A stretch of 64,000 bases of DNA, taken from assembly GCA_905160935.1 (NCBI GenBank), contig CAJHZI010000566.1:555001-619000 (forward strand), read 5' to 3'. Origin of the DNA: Enchytraeus crypticus. Taxonomy: Eukaryota; Annelida; Clitellata; Enchytraeida; Enchytraeidae. Below the pieces are notes generated by a model. It did not search any database and had not been told where the DNA came from. It was given only the letters and a program-made list of their open reading frames with translations. Each line of letters opens with the position of its first letter. Position 1 is the stretch's first letter. A program made the translations under genes and the position numbers. This document shows, in pieces, positions 1-8,760 of the stretch.

Positions 1-714
1 TACAGATTTATTATTTGACAGATAAATCATAAGAATCTACGATGGACTTCTTTTTAAATTATTATTTGACAGCATTTTAATATTGATATCTATATATGTC
101 ATCTGTATTCATCAAGATTTTATTACGAACCCAGATAAATACTATGCTTCACAAAAAACTAATTTATATATATTTTAAATGATTTCCAGATGATGATGCT
201 AATAATTAAGTTATAGTTATGACACACCGAGCGAATGTTTAGCGCTCGCCCTTTCTTCTTGTTTCTCAATTTCTGAGCAGCAAGGCGATTCAGCTCTCTC
301 CTCCGATTCAGAACATTTGGTTCTAACTCCATCGTCGCATCTTGCTGATAAGCCTAAATATTTATAACTACAATTTAATTTAGTTAGCATATAAGGCATT
401 ATTTATATAATTAACTACTCATTTTAAGATTTACATGGCAGGCATAGAGTATATGTACTTTAACATAGTGACGTAGATTGAAGACACTAAGATGAAAATA
501 GGCCTATATATGTATATTGAGACAGGGATTTTTTTAGAAGATTATAAGAGATTCTCTCTCATCTAGAGTACTGCATATCTGAGTCAACAGATATAAAATA
601 CTCTATTTGAATCAACATTATGGAAACGATACTTAAATTTAAATGGGGAAAAGAAGAATATAAAACAAATTGCAGGTTTTGGTGGGTTAAGTGAGAACTG
701 AGTAGATAAATTCA
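1..714. other. AT-rich intergenic DNA, no gene seen
   Basis: No recognisable protein family, repeat copy or RNA gene. A 60-codon open frame on the minus strand (217-399) has no recognisable domain and no supporting splice context, so it is not called. Confidence 0.5.
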
Positions 715-1095
715 TCAAATGCAGTTACAGTCGGGTTACCACGTTACAGTGGGGGGGAGGGGAATGCAGGGAAACTCAGCTAGCTCTTATTATTTTGGAG
801 GTGTTTTAACCTGCTAGTGGCTCATATTCGATACAAGAAGATCTGTAAATGCGTAACAGGGGCCCAAAATTTCTGACCATTCCCATAGTTCTCAATTTCC
901 ACTTTAACCACTGACTATAAGCGACCATAGTTCTCAATTCCCACTTTAACCACTGACTATAAGCGACCATAGTTCTCAATTCCCACTTTAACCACTGACT
1001 ATCAGCGAGCACAGTTCTCAATTCCCACTTTAACCACTGACTATCAGCGACCACAGTTCTCAATTCCCATTTTAACCACTGACTATTATCGAGTG
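715..1095. repeat. MITE-related segment with a 42-bp minisatellite
   Basis: The 5' part (715-885) resembles the hAT-like element at 19396-19565, sharing a GGGGCCC-rich centre and the text 'ttctgacc..cc..agttctcaatt'. From about 885 the end of the element is expanded into five 42-bp units, with the shared core 'gttctcaattcccacttta' starting at 888, 930, 972, 1014 and 1056. Because 42 is divisible by three, a long minus-strand open frame with repeated SQWLKWELRT appears; this is a repeat artefact, not a gene. Confidence 0.75.
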
Positions 1096-1329
1096 TGAGG
1101 CGGCAGTAGACCTGACAGAGACTAAGCCAGGTTGAATTTCAGTTGTTTTATCTCAAAAACCCAGGATTTGTACCCTGCAATTACAGATCTGAAGTGGGAC
1201 AACTTGATGGCATCCTTCCAGCTCAGCCGATAGACATCGGTCACATGGTTGAGTCCAGGTCTGATAAATTCTGGTAAGAGACATACAATTGGTAGCTTAA
1301 ACATGTAGAGCACATATCTTGGTACCTAT

Positions 1330-1465
1330 TCCAGCAGCAAGATCATAAGATATCGGTAAGATATCTGACTGTGGATCAGTACTTGCAGGGTTCACATCCT
1401 GGGCTCTCCTGTCACTAATATCACTTTCGAAAGATGAAACTGAGGTTAACATCGGCTTTACAGCT
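1330..1465 (+). mobile_element. tRNA-derived SINE, family B
   Basis: Contains the polymerase III B-box-like stretch 'gggttcacatcc' preceded by 'atcggtaagatatctgac' and followed by the family end ending 'gttaacatcggctttaca'. At least eight other copies lie in the window, in both orientations, sharing the order A-box-like, 'gatcagta', B box, 'tcactgacatcgctttcga', 'gttaacatta'. Confidence 0.7.
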
Positions 1466-2041
1466 TTTTTACAGCAATAGAGAAGCAGCATATTACATAT
1501 GCAAAATGGTAGCAGTATTATAATAATAATATTAATAATAATAGTAATAAAAATAATAATAACAAGAGTTGGAGGGGTATTTATGGAGGTTTATGATATT
1601 TTAAAGAGAGATACTACGGAAATATATTTAGAAGAATACGATATTTTTTTAACATATATAATATATGAAACTCAAAATAAACTATTTATAGAATATCATA
1701 GCAAAGTTCAACTTAACATCTGAATAGTTAAACATTCCCTTATAGTGTAATAGTCTTCTTATCAAATCGATAGGACAATATTTCCTTAACAAAGCAGGGT
1801 AATTGCCACAAAAAGGCAGCAGTTAAAATTTTGTTTCTATTTTTGTCCAAAATCAAAGCACTCCAAACACATGCACTTAAATATTAATGGAGTGCCTAAA
1901 CAGACAATTCAAATAGAAACTCACAGATATCATTATGGATGATCCCTAATTATAATGTGTGCTCTATAGTCCAGTATGTCAAATGTATTTAAAGCTCTGA
2001 GTTGGAATTCCTGATTGATTGATCCTTATCAAGCGTACTGA
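1466..2041. other. AT-rich intergenic DNA
   Basis: Contains short ATT/TAA runs only (for example 1515-1560). A 74-codon plus-strand open frame at 1499-1723 is mostly isoleucine and comes from the TAA-rich repeat. No supported gene. Confidence 0.5.
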
Positions 2042-2302
2042 TATAATAATAATAATAATAACACACATTATAGTGAAATGATCAACTACGTTGATATCTA
2101 TCACATTTAATACCACATATTAAATCCGTTAGGCAATTTTGTCCATTTTCCGTGTAACAAGTCCAGTGAATGCCCGAGATTTTACTCTCAGATCAACGCG
2201 GCTGGAATTCGAACCCACGAGAGTTCAATTCACCTCAGGATCTGTCATTTAAAACTTCATGACGTTATCTACACCTCTAACCATTGCGCTATTGAGACAT
2301 TC
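2042..2302 (-). mobile_element. tRNA-derived SINE, family A
   Basis: Read on the minus strand the copy starts 'gaatgtctcaatagcgcaat' (A box TAGCGCAATGG), has the B box GGTTCGAATTCC, then a non-tRNA body ending 'tcactataatgtgtg' and an (ATT)n-like tail at 2042-2060. Five clear further copies and one decayed copy in the window share this order, which supports a polymerase III-transcribed SINE. Confidence 0.8.
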
Positions 2303-2730
2303 AAAATATATATAATGGGGACTTGCAAATGAATAACTACTTCAATTTAAATAAGGTTCAAAGAACAGAATTATTATGGCATATGAATGTCAGAGGATAT
2401 CATGTAGATTATTTTGAAATACATTACTGTTTACCTTTAAAATATTATAATATTATGATAATCGTTTTCGCGAATATAAAGAGTAAATAAATAAAATAAT
2501 AAATGTCAACAAATTCTTGCTTCAAGTTCTTATAGGAATAATTAAATTGTTTCTTCTTTGAAACTTTCTCAATTTTAATCATTCTCCAACATTTTATTCT
2601 TGTAGACATTGCACTACTTCATTGTGCTACCTTATTGGAAATTATGTTTTTTCACAACCTTGGTTGAGCCATATTAAATCCAAAATAGCTTCGCAATTGG
2701 CTTTCAAATGATTAAATTATAATAAACCAT

Positions 2731-3423
2731 CAGTGGCGGATCCAGGCGGCCCAGGGGGCCCGGCCCCCCTTAGGCCCACTGATAAAAATTTTTAAACAGT
2801 ATTTTCATTGTTTCTATGGCAATTTCGATGTGTAAATATGTTAGTAAGGGCAGTGGTCAGGGTGGGGGCGGGGTACGAGAGGGAACGCAGTTCAAATAGC
2901 TCGATTTTTTTCTACGATATACTAGGAGCCCTGTATAATGGAAGGGAGCCCGAAAAATATTGACCGTTTGACTAGCTCTAAATTTTCACTTTAACCACCG
3001 CATTAGAGGAAAAAAGGTGTGAGTAAAAGATGTGAAATCTGTCCTGGAGCAGTACTGCAGCCTTGAGTAGGGGAGGGGGGCTTAACCCCCTATCGCCAAA
3101 TTTAGGTCACTTTGCAATTCGTCCAGATCCGCAGAGCTTCTTCAGAGGTGAAAAAAATTAACCAACTTTTTCCAAAACAAATGTAGGATTTTAGACATTG
3201 TAGGTTTTCCCCTGACTTTAGTAAGGGTATGAGTGGGGGGTGGTCGGAGATACACTCACTCCATGAGCCGAAAGCAGTAATGAAAAGTTTTTGAGCCCCC
3301 CTCCCCCCACTGCAATTTCTCAGGTTGCGTCATAATTCCCGAAGAAGGCGGGGCTTAAGCAAAAAATATGTACACTCTCAAAAAATTTCGGGCCACCCTT
3401 AAAAATTTTTGGATCCGCCCCTG
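2731..3423. mobile_element. Non-autonomous DNA transposon with CAGTGGCGGATCC-type ends
   Basis: The left end reads CAGTGGCGGATCCAGG and the right end, reverse complemented, reads CAGGGGCGGATCCAAA, giving inverted ends for an element of about 693 bp. No transposase is visible. CAGTGG-type ends are typical of hAT-like superfamilies. The flanking 8-mers (taaaccat and gttaactg) do not match, so a target duplication is not demonstrated. Inner sequence is G/C-tract rich and shares 'tctaaattttcactttaacc' with the 42-bp minisatellite at 885-1095. Confidence 0.65.
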
Positions 3424-3424
3424 G

Positions 3425-3835
3425 TTAACTGCACATGTCGTAAGAGGCGACAAAGCAAAAACTGAGAAAGCAACGGCCGGAAACCACCGAGAAGTCATAT
3501 TTTTCTCAAGTTATAGTTATTAGGTATGGGTAAAGCTAGTGTTAACGTAAGTTTCCTTCAAAGGTGGTTTCCTCACTCGAAAGCGATGTCAGTGACGGAC
3601 GAGCCCAGGATTTGAATCCCGCACATACTGATCCGCGGTCGAGTATCTTACCCACATCGCCACTGGCTCCAGCCATAAGTAAGGATCGAATATATAACCA
3701 TTGGTGAAGAGATGTACTTGTTGATCAATGGAGTGCTCTACATGTATATGGAGCAGGGAAGCAGTATCTATCTTGAGTGTGAATATGTACCTCGGACATA
3801 TCACTTGCAGAACAATAGAGAGATAAAGAGATTGA
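3425..3835 (+). repeat. Dispersed repeat family E, interrupted by SINE B
   Basis: 'gtaagaggcgac', 'ggaaaccacc', 'ttgttgatc', 'ggagtgctct' and 'gaatatgtacct' occur in the same order as in the longer copy at 57725-58110. The copy is split by a SINE B insertion (about 3527-3675). Other pieces are at 16750-16990, 28430-28495, 57485-57535 and, inverted, at 15500-15600. Confidence 0.65.
3527..3675 (-). mobile_element. tRNA-derived SINE, family B
   Basis: Minus-strand copy: 'ggctggagccagtggcgatg' leads into an A-box-like region, then the B box 'GGGATTCAAATCC', then 'gacatcgctttcgagtgagg' and a 'gttaacacta' end. Confidence 0.7.
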
Positions 3836-3876
3836 GAGAGAGAGAGAGAGAAGAGAAGAGAAGAGAAGAGAAGAGA

Positions 3877-3918
<42 letters not shown>
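3834..3918 (+). repeat. (GA)n / (GAGAA)n microsatellite
   Basis: Pure purine run of GA and AGAAG units. It produces meaningless Arg/Glu and Leu/Ser reading frames on the two strands. Confidence 0.95.
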
Positions 3919-3919
<1 letters not shown>

Positions 3920-4440
3920 CGAATTCAATATTCTTCGAATCAATGTCTACTTAATGACTGGCCTGATATATTATTAAGTTGGAGTCGACATTGACTAATA
4001 AAGGAGTCTGAAAATTGGCACAAACTTTACGCAAATGTAGTCATTTGCTCGACGCAACGCGTCAGACAGTTGGTCACTATAAAGTGTACGACTATATGGA
4101 AGACAACTGTGGTCAATATATGAGGCATCGTTTTGCGGATCGGTTTATAAAACAACCAATTGTCTGAGTTTCTGATAAATCAATGGCCTACCGGAAGATT
4201 CTATATGTTAAGATGGAATAGAGCCAAGATAGAATAACTTGTGTGTCTAGACAGCGAAATTATACTCAATCTTGGCCACCAGTACATCGCGTTCGAGATT
4301 TTCTACATCAGACAGCTCGAGATCTTGAGCTATCAAATTAAATTAAAAGATTAGACCATTCATTTTAGGCGTTAATTACATTGACCTTTATTGATTAAAG
4401 CTACAGACCGGATCTATAGGCAGGCTACCTTTAGTGACCG

Positions 4441-4530
4441 TGAGAAAAACCGGACAGAATTACTACAAGTAATTACTGTCTGAGTATATAAGCGAAAGTT
4501 CGCCGGAACTCGCTGAGACAGTCCACGTTG
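4441..4530 (+). promoter_or_regulatory. Candidate TATA-box core promoter
   Basis: TATATAAG at 4485-4492 sits about 25-30 bp upstream of a change from AT-rich to GC-rich sequence and of 'gctgagacagtcc', a possible start region near 4515-4520. Just upstream is an inverted motif (AATTACT..AGTAATTACT). It directly precedes the reiterated exon-like blocks. Promoter function is inferred from position and motif only. Confidence 0.4.
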
Positions 4531-4672
4531 GGTTGTCTCCACGTCTGTATGGCGCCGTACAGACAGAGATCTGAGTGTCTTTCAGGCTTCGGCACTAACT
4601 GGGCTCGCTATAGATCTCATTGGCCGCAGTTGTGGAGGTCTGGCCCTGCGGGGTCAGCTGCGGTTGGATCTT

Positions 4673-4701
4673 GGCCGCAGCGAAGGAAAAGAGGCTGTGG
4701 C
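4673..4701 (+). other. Conserved GC hairpin, copy 1
   Basis: GCCGCAGC (4674-4681) pairs with GCTGTGGC (4694-4701): 8 bp with one G-U wobble, around a 12-nt purine-rich loop. It lies in the first GC-rich exon-like block and is homologous to the hairpins at 5007-5034 and 5238-5273. Confidence 0.6.
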
Positions 4702-5006
4702 GGCGTTATCTGGACTCTATCTGCGTGAGCAATTATTTTATATATTGAGTAATGATAATTGCAGAATAATTAGAATAATAGCAATATAAAAATATTATAA
4801 TAATAGGCCTAACTATTATTATTATTATTAGGCCTATTATTATTATTATTTTGCTACGGTTCGGACACTACACGGGCTCAGCATTAATTGTCAATTGTTA
4901 TTTTGTTGTAAGATGTATACATTACCAGCCTGGCTTTTTTGTGTAGATTTTCCACCGGGCCACTGTACCGGAGGTCTGACGCCCGGGGCTGCAGCACGGA
5001 CTCCTG

Positions 5007-5034
5007 GCCGCAGCGACGAAGAAGAGGCTGCGGC
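5007..5034 (+). other. Conserved GC hairpin, copy 2
   Basis: GCCGCAGC (5007-5014) pairs perfectly with GCTGCGGC (5027-5034) around a 12-nt loop GACGAAGAAGAG. It is followed about 20 nt later by a GTAAGC donor. Confidence 0.65.
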
Positions 5035-5237
5035 AGCGTGTCTCCTACTCTCTCTTGGTAAGCATTAAACTTAACTTGTCTGCTATAGTAATCTTAATAT
5101 ATCACCCTTGATGTTCCTTCCGCATTTTAGGAAACAAAGATTTAGCTGCACACCTATTGTACTGCACTATTTCGATATTTTCAGGTTTTAATGCTGCAGT
5201 GCAGATCTCCACCCCGGGGTCAGACGCAGTGGTGTGA

Positions 5238-5273
5238 CGTTGCCGTAACGACGGAGAAGAGGTTGCGGCAACG
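5238..5273 (+). other. Conserved GC hairpin, copy 3
   Basis: CGTTGCCGTAAC (5238-5249) pairs with GTTGCGGCAACG (5262-5273): 12 bp with one wobble, 12-nt loop GACGGAGAAGAG. Relative to copies 1 and 2 the second pair from the loop changes from G-C to A-T on both sides, a compensatory change. The same change creates a TAA in the frame shared with the other copies. Confidence 0.65.
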
Positions 5274-5526
5274 TTATCCGGTGGACTCTCTCTGGGTAAG
5301 TTATTCATTCTATCGTATTTTGTTCAATTTCGGATTCACTTGAATATATTACATGTACTGCACTAATATACTGCGTTTTTTAGTGTAGATTAGACAGAAA
5401 AACTATCCTGATAAACGACGTTTGTTGTTGCTGCTTGCTTAGAATGAAGAAAGAAGAAAAAAGATGGTCAGATGTCACACGGGAACAGCACCAGTCAGGA
5501 GCAACACCAGTCAGGAGCATCAGGAT

Positions 5527-5552
5527 GACCACGCAGACCTTTCTGCGTGGTC
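5527..5552 (+). other. ACCTTT-loop hairpin, copy 1
   Basis: GACCACGCAG and CTGCGTGGTC form a perfect 10-bp stem around ACCTTT. It sits immediately after the short CACCAGTC repeat run of block 1. Confidence 0.7.
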
Positions 5553-6271
5553 GTAGGTTGTATTTGTGTGGTGTAGGGTTTGTTGCATGTTACTCGGTAA
5601 GTTTTGTTGTCGTATTTCGGTGTCGTATTTTGTTATTAACGATTGACTAACTAATTTGTATTTTTGTCTATTTACTCGCAGCAAAGAAGAAGCCTCTCAG
5701 CAATGAAGAAATCTCTTTGGAAAGTAGTGGGTGCTCTCAGCTCAGAGCCTCTATTCTATGGTGGCTCATATCGATTGACTGACTATTTAACTTGTTTTGA
5801 TTGTCTATTTTCTCACAGCAAAGAACAAAGAAGACTCTGTGGAAATTAAGCGGTAGGCTACATGTTCCTGGTAAGAGAGTTACTATTAAATATTCGTTAA
5901 ATATCATTGATTGACTGACTATTTAACTTGTACAATGTCTGTTTTCTCGCAGCAAAGAAGAAGCCTCTCGGTAAAGAAGAAACCGCTATGGAAAGTAGTG
6001 GGTGCTCGCAGCTCAGAGCTTCTATTCTATGGTGGCTCATATTGATTGACTGACTAATTAACATGTACGTTGTCTGTTTTCCCGCAGCTCTCAGGATGAT
6101 TCTTTGGGTTTTTAGTTCATTGATTTTGAGGTTTCTTGAGTTTGTGAGGTTTCAGGTTTTTGGAGGTTTTTGGTTAGACACTGGAGGAATCTCGTCTAGC
6201 AATGTAGGGACGCCTTATTGCTTGACTGGATTTCTTAGGTGTCGCACGCATGGGCATGCAGAGTGGTTTTA

Positions 6272-6342
6272 GGAGGATGGGGCGCCCCCTGGTTCAGAAG
6301 GGCTACCGGTGGCCCTTCTGCACTAGGGGGACCCCATCCTCC
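6272..6342 (+). other. Long precursor-sized hairpin, copy 1
   Basis: GGAGGATGGGG (6272-6282) pairs with CCCCATCCTCC (6332-6342). Inside, CCCCCTGG..CAGAAGGGC (6285-6303) pairs with GCCCTTCTG..CTAGGGGG (6312-6330), leaving an 8-nt loop. About 30 bp in 71 nt, like a microRNA precursor in size. An outer stem (CGCACGCATGGGCA near 6243 with TGTCCATGCGTGTG near 6354) extends the foldback to about 130 nt. Confidence 0.65.
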
Positions 6343-6670
6343 CCATGACTGGTGTCCATGCGTGTGGTGACGGCTGAGGCACCACCTCCTCGTGGTCGTC
6401 GCTGGGCGCTCTTGCATCCTCGAGTCGTCGGAGTGGCCACACTGGCCCCTCTGAACTCGTCAGGTTGTGGGGCGGCGAAGAGTGCCTCTATAAAAACTGG
6501 CTTAGATTAAATGTTATAGTTTTCCTATTTGTTGATGCTTGCTTAGGATGAAGAAAGAAGAAAGATCAGATGTCACACAGGAGCAGCACCAGTCTGGAGC
6601 AGCACCAGTCAGGAGCAGCACCAATCAGGAGCATCTGGATGACCGATGACCGTGGTCGCAGAAAGGTCTA

Positions 6671-6698
6671 CGACCACGCAGACCTTTCTGCATGGTCG
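6671..6698 (+). other. ACCTTT-loop hairpin, copy 2
   Basis: CGACCACGCAG and CTGCATGGTCG form an 11-bp stem with one A-C mismatch at the former G-C pair, around the same ACCTTT loop. An upstream GCAGAAAGGTCT (6658-6669) can alternatively pair with AGACCTTTCTGC, giving two mutually exclusive folds. Confidence 0.65.
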
Positions 6699-7259
6699 TA
6701 GGTCGTATTTGCATGGTCTAGGTTTTGTTGCATGTTACTCGCTAAGTTTTGTTGTCGTAATTTGTTGGCGTATTGTTATTGATTGACTAACTAATTTATA
6801 TTTTTGTCTATTTTCTAGCAGCAAAGAACAAAGAAGACTCTGTGGAAATTAAGCGGTAGGCTACGTGTTCCTGGTAAGAGAATTTCTATTAAATATTCGT
6901 TAAATATCACTGATTGACTGACTATCTAACTTGTACATTGTCTGTTTTCTCGCAGCAAAGTAGAAGAAGCCTCTCGGTAAAGAAGAATACTCTATGGAAA
7001 GTAGTAGGTGCTCACAGCTCAGAGCCTCTATTCTATGGTGGCTGATATTGATTGACTGACTAATTAACATGTACATTATCTGTCTTCCCGCAGCTCTCTG
7101 GATGGTTATTTGGGTTTTTGTTGCTTTAATTTTTGAGGTTTCGGATTTTTGGAGATGTTCGGTTAGACATTGGAGGGATCTCGTCTAGTAATGTAGGGAC
7201 GCCTTATTGCTTGACTGGATTTCTTAGGTGTCGCACGCATGGGCAGCATAGTGGTTTTA

Positions 7260-7327
7260 GGAGGATGGGGCGACCCCTGGTGCAGAAGGGCTACCTGTGG
7301 CCCTGCACCAGGGGGACCCCAGCCTCC
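7260..7327 (+). other. Long precursor-sized hairpin, copy 2
   Basis: Homologue of the hairpin at 6272-6342. CCCCTGGTGCAG (7274-7285) pairs perfectly with CTGCACCAGGGG (7303-7314); the outer GGAGGATGGGG (7260-7270) pairs with CCCCAGCCTCC (7317-7327) with one mismatch. Both arms differ from copy 1 yet pairing is kept. Confidence 0.65.
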
Positions 7328-7565
7328 CCATGACTGGTGTCCATGCATGTGGTGACGGCTGAGGCACCACCTCCTCGTGGTCGTCGCTGGGCGCTCCTGC
7401 ATCGTCGAGGCGTCAGAGTGTTCGCACTGGCCCCTCTAATCTCGGGATGTGGGGCGGCGAAGAGTGCCTCTGTAAAAGCTGGTTCAGATTCTATGTAATA
7501 GGTTTCCTGTATTGTTGATGTTTGCTTAGGATGAAGAAAGAGAAGAATGAAAGATCAGATGTCAC

Positions 7566-7755
7566 ACAGGAGCAGCACCAGTCGGGAGCAGCACCAGTCG
7601 GGAGCAGCACCAGTCGGGAGCAGCACCAGTCGGGAGCAGCACCAGTCGGGAGTAGCACCAGTCAGGCGCTGCACTAGTCAGGCGCTGTACCAGTCGGGCG
7701 CTGTACCAGTCAGGCGCTGTACCAGTCGGGAGCAGCACCAGTCAGGAGCATCGGG
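7566..7755 (+). repeat. 15-bp VNTR GGAGCAGCACCAGTC
   Basis: About a dozen units of GGAGCAGCACCAGTC and the diverged form GCGCTGTACCAGTC. Shorter versions (2-4 units) stand at the matching place in the two upstream blocks (about 5480-5515 and 6580-6635). The run is open in a Gln/Ser/Gly-rich frame only because the unit is 15 bp. Confidence 0.9.
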
Positions 7756-7757
7756 GT

Positions 7758-7783
7758 GATCACGCAGACCTTTCTGTGTGATC
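7758..7783 (+). other. ACCTTT-loop hairpin, copy 3
   Basis: GATCACGCAG and CTGTGTGATC pair over 10 bp (one wobble) around ACCTTT. Compared with copy 1 the third pair changes from C-G to T-A on both arms, a compensatory change. Confidence 0.7.
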
Positions 7784-7959
7784 TACATGGTAGTATTCCT
7801 TGGCATTATTTTGATTTTATAAATTTTATATAAATTTTCATATATAAATTTTGTAAATTGAGGCTAAATAATTTATCTTCAAAATCTTTATTAAAGATTT
7901 TCATACTACCACACTAAGCTAAGTGTTATGTGCAGGTGCTACTCTCTACGCTTCTGACT

Positions 7960-8080
7960 TGGTTCATTATTGATTTTCGGTTCATTATTGATTTTCAGTT
8001 CATTATTGATTTTCAGTTCATTATTGATTTTTAGTTCACTATTGATTTTCAGTACATTGTTGGTTTGCAGTGCCGATCAC
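7960..8080 (+). repeat. 18-bp tandem repeat TTCATTATTGATTTTCAG
   Basis: Six to seven imperfect units. Each ends in a TTTCAG-like trinucleotide context that resembles a splice acceptor, upstream of the 'tttcacgcag' acceptor near 8168. Confidence 0.8.
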
Positions 8081-8404
8081 TCTTGATTTGCTGTACATTA
8101 TTGAATGTCTAATTCATGTTATTAGCTGTTATAATTCTCTAACGTATTGTGATTTTTATTTTCACGCAGCGCAGTATATATCAAAGGAGGAGGTTCGAAC
8201 TTGAATGTTTGCACAAACAGATGACGTCAACTAGACTAATTACGTTGTTGTTGATCGAGTGCTACTGTCGTCCAATCCAAAGAGCAGAGTGTGTGGGGTC
8301 TAAAACAGGTGCAAACCAAACTCCGGGAAATGAAAGGAGACTTTTCTATGATTCCAAATGGATATACAAACAATACAGTTCATTCACTAATTAAGAAATA
8401 GATG

Positions 8405-8760
8405 ACTAATACTGGATTAATATTGAATTAATAATTTAATAAAGATTGCATTTTTAGTTTTTAAATAATCCATTATTAAACTGCTATTTACTTAAGAAAC
8501 TGACGATCAATATTGAATTAATAATTACATAAAGATTGCATTTTTAGTTTTGAAATACTCGGTTAGTAAACTGCTATTTAATTAAGAAATGGACGATTAA
8601 TATTAAATTAATATTTAAATAAAGATTGCATTTTTAGTTTTCAAATACTCCATTAGTAAACTGTTATTTAAATTAGAAATGGATGATGAATTAATAATTA
8701 AATTAAGATTGCATTTTTAATTTTTAAATACTCAATTAGTAAACCGTTATGTATGCTGTT
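8405..8760 (+). repeat. 90-bp tandem repeat carrying AATAAA
   Basis: Four imperfect units of about 90 bp, marked by 'aaagattgcatttttagttt' at 8441, 8531, 8621 and about 8703. At least two units retain an AATAAA or close variant, so possible poly(A) signals are reiterated at the end of the unknown transcription unit. Confidence 0.8.

Larger units (their letters stand above)
5427..7511 (+). repeat. Tandem duplication of an approximately 1-kb exon-like unit
   Basis: Block 5427-6530 and block 6531-7511 share, in order: 'gcttag..atgaagaaagaaga', the CACCAGTC repeats, the ACCTTT-loop hairpin, 'gttgcatgttactcg', 'cgcagcaaag', 'ggctcatattgattgactga', the 'cccgcagctctc' acceptor, the long 'ggaggatgggg' hairpin and 'gaagagtgcctctataaaa' (6480 region; 'ctgtaaaa' in the second copy). 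A third, partial block starts at 7512 and holds the longest CACCAGTC array. The first block has one extra internal sub-unit (5682-5820). Confidence 0.85.
4515..8445 (+). other. Unknown, reiterated exon-like transcription unit (putative spliced RNA)
   Basis: No known gene family was recognised. Between the TATA motif and an AATAAA at about 8438 lies a chain of exon-like blocks. Donors: GC|GTGAGC near 4725, TTG|GTAAGC near 5057, GG|GTAAGT near 5296, CG|GTAAGT near 5600, CTG|GTAAGA near 5870. Acceptors with pyrimidine tracts: 'gtgtag' 4946, 'attttcag' 5184, 'gcttag' 5443, 'tactcgcag' 5681, 'tctcacag' 5819, 'tctcgcag' 5953, 'ttcccgcag' 6087, 'tttcacgcag' about 8168. Branch-like 'TGACTGACTAATTAAC' precedes several acceptors. 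Blocks recur: three GC-rich hairpin exons (4660-5300), then a roughly 1-kb unit twice (5427-6530, 6531-7511) and a partial third copy (7512-7790). Exon 1 can encode an Arg-rich peptide, continuing into exon 2 in frame, but the third homologous exon carries an in-frame TAA. A structured non-coding RNA is therefore favoured over a protein. It could also be an unrecognised mobile element. Confidence 0.4.

Noticed and set aside
217..399. 60-codon Glu/Ser/Cys-rich minus-strand frame
   Set aside because: No recognised domain, no neighbouring exons, composition not decisive.
806..1063. Minus-strand frame with repeated SQWLKWELRT
   Set aside because: 42-bp minisatellite in a MITE remnant; no start or domain support.
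4528..4728. 66-codon Arg/Trp-rich plus-strand frame as a protein gene
   Set aside because: The homologous third exon has an in-frame stop; RNA hairpin conservation explains the similarity better, so it is not called as CDS.
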